DNA of 12,041 nt, taken from an uncultured beta proteobacterium (GTDB lineage Bacteria; Pseudomonadota; Gammaproteobacteria; Burkholderiales; Burkholderiaceae_C). This document shows positions 6,946 to 12,041 of this stretch, piece after piece; position 1 is the first letter of the stretch; each line of letters begins with the position of its first letter. The stretch is from assembly GCA_903927495.1 (NCBI GenBank), contig CAIYNH010000029.1:1-12041 (forward strand), in the 5' to 3' direction. Under the pieces are notes generated by a model, which was not told the DNA's origin, made no database searches, and saw nothing but the letters and a program-made list of their open reading frames with translations. The translations under genes were made by a program, and so were the position numbers.

Positions 6946-6959
6946 TTGCGTTACCGCAA
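6946..6959. repeat. Small inverted repeat in the divergent DUF2202-ppdK intergenic region
   Basis: TTGCG (6946-6950), TTAC, then CGCAA (6955-6959) is a 5-4-5 inverted repeat about 70 bases upstream of the ppdK ATG and about 120 bases upstream of the DUF2202 start. Its position suits an operator, and a TATGAT (6972-6977) follows, but no good -35 partner is visible. Chance occurrence is quite possible for so short a repeat. Confidence 0.25.
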
Positions 6960-7028
6960 ACCAAGCCTTTCTATGATCCTATAGACTGTTCTGCGGTGGC
7001 ATGATCAAAGATTCAAGAAGGATTTGCT

Positions 7029-9809
7029 ATGGGTAACAAACAATGGTGCTACGCCTTTGAAGAGGGCGACGGGAAGAACAAGATGCTTCTGGGCGGCAAG
7101 GGTGCCAACCTGTGCGCGATGACCCAGATCGGGCTCAACGTGCCGCCGGGCTTTGTGCTGGGCACGGATGCCTGCCTGGGCTACCTTGAAAAGGACCAGT
7201 TACCGCAGGGCCTGCTGGCTGAGGTAACGGCCCAGATGAAGGCGCTTGAAGCCAAGACTGGCAAGATTTTTGGCGACGCTGAAAACCCGCTACTGGTTTC
7301 GGTGCGCTCTGGTTCTTCGATGTCTATGCCGGGCATGATGGACACCATTTTGAATCTCGGGCTGAACCCAGAAACACTTAAAGGACTGATTGCCCAGACC
7401 GGCAATGCGCGCTTTGGCTACGACGCTTGGCGACGTTTTATCCAGCTCTTCGGCAAGATTGCACTCGGGATCTCGGACGAGCATTTCGACGCAGCTATGG
7501 CCGCCATCAAGGTGCGCAGCGGTGCGCGGCAGGATGTAGACCTCTCCGCCGAGCAACTGGCCGAACTTGCAGACGAGTTTCTGGCCTTGGTCAAACGCGC
7601 CACCGGCAAACCCTTTCCGCAAGACCCGTTGCAACAACTCGAAATCGCCATTGGTGCGGTCTTTCGCTCATGGAACGGTAAGCGCGCCGTTGACTATCGC
7701 AAGCAGTTTCGCATTACCAAGGATATGGCGAATGGCACAGCGGTGAGTATTGTCACCATGGTCTTTGGCAACATGGGCAACGACTCGGCCACCGGTGTTG
7801 GTTTTACGCGTAACCCCGGCACCGGTGAGAATCTGATCTTTGGCGAATATTTGGTCAATGCCCAGGGTGAAGACGTGGTGGCCGGCACCCGCACACCGAA
7901 ACCAATTTCGGAAATGGAGCAGGAAATGCCGGGAATTTACCGGCAACTGATCGAACTGCGCCAGCGCCTGGAGACCCATTACAAAGAAGTGCAAGACTTT
8001 GAGTTCACCATTGAAAAAGGCACGCTGTACTGCCTGCAAACCCGAAACGGCAAGATGAATGCACGGGCCATGGTGCGCAGTTCGATTGATATGGTGCAAG
8101 AAAGTTTGATTTCGCGCGAGCAGGCCTTGTTGCGGATTGACCCGGCGGTGCTGGAGCAATTGCTGGTGCCGCAGTTGGCACCAGATTTTCATGGCAAACC
8201 GCTGGCCACCGGTCTCGCCGCCTCACCGGGCGCTGCCTCGGGCGTAATCGTATTTGATGCCGACAGCGCCGAAGTCCGCGGCCGCGCCGGTGAACGGATC
8301 ATCCTGGTACGCGAGGAGACCAAGCCCGAAGACATCCACGGTTTTTTCCAGGCGCAAGGCATCTTGACCGCCCGTGGTGGCAAAACCTCGCACGCGGCTG
8401 TGGTGGCGCGTGGCATGGGCAAGCCCTGTGTCTCGGGTTGCGAAGCCATCATCATCGACGACGTGAATCGACGTGCCAGCATTGGCGATGCCACGTTACA
8501 AGAGGGTGATGTCATCACCATCGACGGAAGCACCGGCCGGGTTTATGTGGGCGAGGTACCCACCGTGGAGCCTCAATTTTCCAAAGAAATGAACACCCTG
8601 CTGGGCTGGGCCGATGCCGTGGCACGGCTCAAGGTGATGGCCAATGCCGACACCCCCGACGACGCGCTGAAGGCGCGCACCTTCGGTGCCATGGGCATTG
8701 GTTTGTGCCGCACCGAGCGCATGTTCAACAGCACCGAACGCTTGCCCTTGGTGCAGGAGATGATTCTGGCTGAAACGGTGGATGAGCGGCAAGCCGCCCT
8801 CGATCGTCTGTTGCCAATTCAACGCGCTGACTTCAAGGGTATTTTCAAAGCGATGCGCGGCTTGCCGGTGACGGTGCGACTGCTCGATCCCCCGATGCAT
8901 GAATTTTTGCCAACGGCGGCCCAACTCGAACTCGAGATTGCTCATCTGCACCATTTACGCGACTCAATCCGGGCGCTGGAAGAACTGCCCGAGACGCTGA
9001 AGCTACTGAGTCCAAAGTTGCACAAACAGTATGGTGACGGTCTCAATAGGCTCGGCCTCGGGCTCAAGGATTTCAAAAGCAGCCACCTTGAGGACGATGT
9101 CATCCACAAGAAAGACAAGATTTTGAAGAAGGTGCGCTCCCTGTCCGAGGTCAACCCCATGCTCGGCCACCGTGGCGTTCGCCTGGGCATCAGCTATCCC
9201 GAGATTTACGCCATGCAGATTCAGGCGGTGTTCGAAGCTGCCGCCTTATGTGCCAAGGAAGGCATCGAGGTCCATCCTGAGATCATGGTGCCGCAAGTCG
9301 CAACCGTGGAAGAGCTCAAGCGTATTCACGGCTACGTGCAACGCATTCAAAAGATTGTGGAACTGACCCATGGCATTACGGTCAACATCAAGTTTGGCAG
9401 CATGCTTGAAGTGGTGCGGGCCTGCCTTCGTGCCGGGCGCATGGCGCAGGATGCCGAGTTTTTCTCATTTGGCACCAATGACCTGACGCAGGCCACCTTC
9501 TCCTTCAGCCGCGAAGACGCAGAGAACAAATTCCTGCCAACCTACATCAATACCGGCATCCTGCAGGACAACCCGTTCGAGGTGCTGGACCAAAAAGGTG
9601 TCGGTGAGCTGATGAAGTTTGCGGTCACCGAAGGGCGCAAGACCCGACCCGATTTAAAGATCGGAATCTGCGGTGAACATGGTGGCCATCCTGGGTCAAT
9701 TAATTTTTGCCATCAGATCGGCTTGAGCTACGTTTCGTGCTCAGGTCCACGTGTACCGATCGCCCGGTTGGCGGCGGCGCAGGCGCAGTTGAGGGAGGAT
9801 GGCCATTAG
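7029..9809 (+). CDS. ppdK: Pyruvate, phosphate dikinase (long form)
   Basis: This encodes the 926-residue cytoplasmic enzyme that interconverts ATP, phosphate and pyruvate with AMP, diphosphate and PEP. The ATG has AAGGA (7018-7022) six bases upstream. The N-terminal ATP-grasp region shows GGKGANLCAM and SVRSGSSMSMPGM (about 91-103). The swivelling phospho-His domain has GGKTSHAAVVARGMGKPCV, with the catalytic His at residue 455. The C-terminal PEP/pyruvate barrel has GHRGVRLG (713-720), KFGSMLEV, FGTNDLTQ (Gly815 onward) and ICGEHGG with the catalytic Cys at residue 881. In the Clostridium symbiosum enzyme (874 residues) these residues are His455 and Cys831, so all extra length lies between them. 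It sits between PPMHEF (621-626) and GHRG, where 92 residues replace the usual 40-odd. No PPDK regulatory kinase gene is in the window. All active-site motifs are intact. Confidence 0.97.
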   Translation: MGNKQWCYAFEEGDGKNKMLLGGKGANLCAMTQIGLNVPPGFVLGTDACLGYLEKDQLPQGLLAEVTAQMKALEAKTGKIFGDAENPLLVSVRSGSSMSMPGMMDTILNLGLNPETLKGLIAQTGNARFGYDAWRRFIQLFGKIALGISDEHFDAAMAAIKVRSGARQDVDLSAEQLAELADEFLALVKRATGKPFPQDPLQQLEIAIGAVFRSWNGKRAVDYRKQFRITKDMANGTAVSIVTMVFGNMGNDSATGVGFTRNPGTGENLIFGEYLVNAQGEDVVAGTRTPKPISEMEQEMPGIYRQLIELRQRLETHYKEVQDFEFTIEKGTLYCLQTRNGKMNARAMVRSSIDMVQESLISREQALLRIDPAVLEQLLVPQLAPDFHGKPLATGLAASPGAASGVIVFDADSAEVRGRAGERIILVREETKPEDIHGFFQAQGILTARGGKTSHAAVVARGMGKPCVSGCEAIIIDDVNRRASIGDATLQEGDVITIDGSTGRVYVGEVPTVEPQFSKEMNTLLGWADAVARLKVMANADTPDDALKARTFGAMGIGLCRTERMFNSTERLPLVQEMILAETVDERQAALDRLLPIQRADFKGIFKAMRGLPVTVRLLDPPMHEFLPTAAQLELEIAHLHHLRDSIRALEELPETLKLLSPKLHKQYGDGLNRLGLGLKDFKSSHLEDDVIHKKDKILKKVRSLSEVNPMLGHRGVRLGISYPEIYAMQIQAVFEAAALCAKEGIEVHPEIMVPQVATVEELKRIHGYVQRIQKIVELTHGITVNIKFGSMLEVVRACLRAGRMAQDAEFFSFGTNDLTQATFSFSREDAENKFLPTYINTGILQDNPFEVLDQKGVGELMKFAVTEGRKTRPDLKIGICGEHGGHPGSINFCHQIGLSYVSCSGPRVPIARLAAAQAQLREDGH

Positions 9810-9821
9810 CGCTCAATGGCC
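9801..9821 (+). repeat. Hairpin overlapping the ppdK stop codon
   Basis: GGCCATT (9801-9807) and AATGGCC (9815-9821) are exact reverse complements around a seven-base loop. The left arm covers the end of ppdK and the first base of its stop; the right arm contains an ATG (9816) in frame with the downstream exonuclease. There is no T-tract, so it is not a standard intrinsic terminator. It could stabilise the ppdK mRNA end or mask that ATG; both are inferences. Confidence 0.4.
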
Positions 9822-9893
9822 AGCAGGCGAGTCAATTTTCCTGCTTGGACAAGCTCCAAAAAACAGAATACGTTGGCAATGCGGAGCATCGAC

Positions 9894-10526
9894 GTGAGCA
9901 TGGAAACGGTCGCTGTACTGGACTTTGAAACGACGGGCCTGTCCCCCAACTACGGTGACAGGGCAACAGAGATCGCCATTACCCTGGTGCGCGATGGGCA
10001 GGTTGTTGACAGCTACCAGAGTCTGATGAACGCGGGCCGCCGGATTCCCTCCGAAGTGACCTACATCACTGGTATCACCAACGCGATGATTGCAGCGGCC
10101 CCACCCGTGGCTAAGGTCATGCGGGATGCCTGCAAGTTTGTTGGCAACATGCCCGTGGTGGCCCACAACGCCTCTTTCGACAAGAAGTTTTGGGATGCAG
10201 AACTGGCGCACCTGTCCTTGTCATCCGCAAGCAAGTTCGCCTGCACAATGTTGTTGTCGCGCAGGATTTACCCCAATTCACCCAACCACAGGCTGTCAAC
10301 GCTGGTACAACTGCTTGGACTGCCGCAGTCTGGTCGGGCCCACCGCGCCATGGTAGATGCAGAGATGACCAGCCACCTGTGGTGTCGTATCCAGCATGAT
10401 TTCTCCGAGATATACCGCATTCAGTCGGTCAACCATGAGTTGCTCACGCGTGTTCAAACGATGACCCGCTCCAAAATGCCAGAGTTCTTGATAGGTTCGA
10501 TGGCACGACCGGGACTCGAGAAATGA
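9894..10526 (+). CDS. DEDDh-family 3'-5' exonuclease (DnaQ/PolC-type domain)
   Basis: This is a 210-residue protein with a complete DnaQ-like exonuclease domain. Exo I is VLDFETTGLSP (Asp10, Glu12), Exo II is VVAHNASFDKKF (Asp96) and Exo III is HRAMVD (His150 and Asp155, the H-x4-D spacing of DEDDh enzymes). These four acids and the His bind two metals and hydrolyse 3' ends of DNA or RNA. There is no polymerase, helicase or BRCT domain, so it is a stand-alone nuclease; the substrate cannot be read from the sequence. GTG at 9894 is preferred because GGAG (9883-9886) lies seven bases upstream and the protein then begins just before Exo I. ATG at 9900 is nearly equivalent; ATG at 9816 adds 26 non-conserved residues and lies in a hairpin. 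It follows ppdK by 84 bases on the same strand and may be co-transcribed. Confidence 0.85.
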   Translation: MSMETVAVLDFETTGLSPNYGDRATEIAITLVRDGQVVDSYQSLMNAGRRIPSEVTYITGITNAMIAAAPPVAKVMRDACKFVGNMPVVAHNASFDKKFWDAELAHLSLSSASKFACTMLLSRRIYPNSPNHRLSTLVQLLGLPQSGRAHRAMVDAEMTSHLWCRIQHDFSEIYRIQSVNHELLTRVQTMTRSKMPEFLIGSMARPGLEK

Positions 10527-10610
10527 ACCAAAAAGGAAGCAATGCACCCGTCATTGCCGTTGAAAACTGGGAGTCTTGAGACTACCGTGGCCGTTCATCC
10601 ACGCGAACCA

Positions 10611-11456
10611 CTACTTCGGAGTGCTGCGGCCAAGAATGACAATGGTGATGCCACCCAGGACTGCGATGGAGGCCAGGATCAGTCGCTGCGAGATGACTTC
10701 ATCGAGAAACAGGGCACCCCCCAGGGCCGCAAGCACCGGTACGCTCAGTTGAACGGTCGCAGCGTTGGTGGCACGTAGTCCCGACAATGCTGTGTACCAC
10801 ACGGCATAACCGATTCCAGAAGCGATTGCACCGGAGGCGACGGCATAGCCTATGCCCACTACATCAATGAAATTTCGCGACTGCATGACGAGGCTGAGTA
10901 CTGCAACAAACGGTAAAGCGCGGATGAAATTGCCCGCTGTGCTGGAAGTTGCGTTGCTGCTGCCTCGACCACGAAGGGAATACACACCCCACGCAATTCC
11001 GGCAGCGATCATCAGAAGCGCGCCATCCAGGGGCGGTGCTGAGAGTCCCGGCAGCAATAAGCCGATGAGCCCGGCACATGCCATAAGCAGTCCAAAGGTT
11101 TGAACTGAGCCGAACCTTTCCCCACGCCACAGTCCGTAACCTATCATGGTCGCCTGCACTGCACCAAATAGCAACAGGGCACCGGTAGCTGCCGTTAACG
11201 TAAGGTATGCAAAAGAGAAACCTGCCGCATAAGCAAACAATGCGAAAGCAGAGGCCCAACTACCATGCTTGCCAACGGTGTTGCCACGCAGTCTCACAAT
11301 CATCCATAGCATGATGGCACCTGAGGCCAAACGAATCAACGTGAAACTTGCAGCATCAATATGTGCTGCCCGCAGCGCCAATCGGCACAACAATGAGTTG
11401 GCCGCAAACGCCAGCATCGCCAGCACAGTCAGAAAAACGACTTTTGAGTTGGGCAT
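10611..11456 (-). CDS. EamA-family (DMT superfamily) membrane transporter
   Basis: This encodes a 281-residue protein made of about ten hydrophobic helices in two homologous halves (roughly residues 4-130 and 145-278), the layout of EamA permeases. Characteristic stretches are FAANSLLCRLALR in the first helix, FTLIRLASGAIML in the second, and in the second half IGYAVWYTALSGLRATNAATVQLSVPVLAALGG given here only as its ends (IGYAVWYTALSGL, then PVLAALGG), followed by FLDEVIS. Members export amino acids, metabolites or drugs; the substrate here is unknown. I use the ATG at 11456; a TTG two codons earlier is the alternative, and neither has a clear ribosome site. It is transcribed convergently with the exonuclease gene (84-bp gap, no strong terminator) and divergently from phaM. 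Confidence 0.88.
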   Translation of the reverse strand: MPNSKVVFLTVLAMLAFAANSLLCRLALRAAHIDAASFTLIRLASGAIMLWMIVRLRGNTVGKHGSWASAFALFAYAAGFSFAYLTLTAATGALLLFGAVQATMIGYGLWRGERFGSVQTFGLLMACAGLIGLLLPGLSAPPLDGALLMIAAGIAWGVYSLRGRGSSNATSSTAGNFIRALPFVAVLSLVMQSRNFIDVVGIGYAVASGAIASGIGYAVWYTALSGLRATNAATVQLSVPVLAALGGALFLDEVISQRLILASIAVLGGITIVILGRSTPK

Positions 11457-11754
11457 TGGCAATCAGTCTATGAAAATCAGCAAATGGGCGTATGTTAATG
11501 GGCTGTTTCAGCGCCGTGAAGTGCAACGCAAGCGGCATTTTGATGCTTTGGATGATACTCAAACGTTGACAATTGCGTTGCTGCGCATACTCCGATCAAG
11601 ATTTCGCTGAATCACCCAAGGTGAAAGTCAGTTGTCAGAAGGCTCATGATCTGGGCTTGAATCTCATCCCGGCTGCCAATATGTCAGCCACAGTCATGTG
11701 CATTGGGTTAAGCTGTTGGTTGTGCAATGTTGATAACCCTTTATTGGAGACCTT
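11457..11754. other. Divergent intergenic region between the EamA gene and phaM
   Basis: These 298 bases hold the promoters of two divergent genes but no element I can name with confidence. GGGTTA (11705-11710) and TAACCC (11734-11739) are reverse complements 23 bases apart just before the phaM ribosome site. A 46-codon frame (11470-11610) lacks a ribosome site and any recognisable motif, so I do not call it a gene. Confidence 0.4.
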
Positions 11755-12041
11755 ATGAGTGATTCACAAGATGCCGGTTTCGGCAAATTCGTTCCAGGCT
11801 TTGATTTTTTGCAAAATCTGGCCAAAGGGGCCTCTCAGTCCGTACCGCAAATGCCCAATCTGGCCAGTTGGGTGGCACCTACCCTGAATGTAGAAGAGCT
11901 AGACAAGCGCATCAGCGAACTCAAGGCGGTGCATTTTTGGCTCGATCAAAACTCCAAGGCACTGGGAGCCACTGTACAGGCGCTCGAGGTCCAAAAAATG
12001 ACGCTTGCCACACTCAAAGGCATGAACTTCAACATGGGTGA
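11755..12041 (+). CDS. phaM: PhaM-family polyhydroxyalkanoate granule protein, N-terminal part (3' end outside window)
   Basis: The first 95 residues are present and the frame runs off the window. They match PhaM: FGKFVPGFDFLQNLAKGA near residues 9-27, then WVAPTLNVEELDKRI, ELKAVHFWLDQN and ALEVQKMTLATLKGM. In Ralstonia eutropha, PhaM binds and activates PHB synthase PhaC1 and attaches PHB granules to the nucleoid through a basic, Lys/Pro/Ala-rich C-terminus, which lies outside this window. The ATG at 11755 has GGAG (11746-11749) five bases upstream. The family is essentially a Burkholderiales marker, which supports the taxonomic guess. No phaC, phaA or phaB is in the window. Confidence 0.88.
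   Translation, partial: MSDSQDAGFGKFVPGFDFLQNLAKGASQSVPQMPNLASWVAPTLNVEELDKRISELKAVHFWLDQNSKALGATVQALEVQKMTLATLKGMNFNMG

Noticed and set aside
7668..8192. 174-codon open frame on the minus strand opposite ppdK, and several similar ones along that gene
   Set aside because: They are antisense shadows of a long conserved gene with no recognisable domain or ribosome site.
10572..10583. AGTCT-TG-AGACT palindrome between the exonuclease and EamA genes as a terminator
   Set aside because: The loop is only two bases and no T-tract follows on either strand.
11470..11610. 46-codon plus-strand frame between the EamA gene and phaM
   Set aside because: It has no ribosome site or known motif, and it sits where the divergent promoters should be. 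I cannot exclude a small protein, but nothing supports it.

Overview
The window looks like a chromosomal segment of a betaproteobacterium, most likely Burkholderiales close to Comamonadaceae (Rhodoferax/Polaromonas type). This rests on the PhaM polyhydroxybutyrate-granule protein at the right edge, the large Tat-exported PhoX phosphatase, the moderately GC-rich coding style and the gene families present. It is an inference from family knowledge, not a database match. I see no tRNA, rRNA, insertion sequence, phage gene or CRISPR array.

Layout. Positions 1-2161 (+) hold the end of modA, then modB and modC, a molybdate ABC importer; modC starts one base after the modB stop. Positions 2162-2442 are non-coding and hold a weak terminator-like hairpin, a 15-bp palindrome and a convincing PhoB box with a correctly spaced -10 element. 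Positions 2443-4422 (+) hold a PhoX-type alkaline phosphatase interrupted by one in-frame TAG at codon 272; the same frame stays open on both sides. Positions 4442-6827 (-) hold three envelope genes: a DUF4395 membrane protein with a cysteine-rich extension, a membrane-anchored single-domain rhodanese, and a DUF2202 ferritin-like lipoprotein. A perfect CRP-type palindrome lies upstream of the DUF4395 gene. Positions 7029-9809 (+) hold pyruvate phosphate dikinase with about 50 extra residues. It is followed by a DEDDh 3'-5' exonuclease (9894-10526, +), an EamA/DMT permease (10611-11456, -) and the start of phaM (11755 to the edge, +).

How the genes work together. Only modABC is a clear operon. 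phoX appears to be a single-gene Pho-regulon unit. The DUF4395 and rhodanese genes share strand and a plausible sulfur/thiol theme, but 441 bp separate them and the CRP-type site lies in that gap, so they are probably separate transcription units. ppdK (PEP/pyruvate interconversion) and phaM (carbon storage) are both central-carbon genes, but nothing in the sequence links them.

I found no clear new multi-gene system. The items most worth a second look are the single amber codon in an otherwise intact phoX behind an intact Pho promoter, the CRP-type class II promoter geometry in front of the cysteine-rich DUF4395 protein, and the 50-residue insertion in PPDK.
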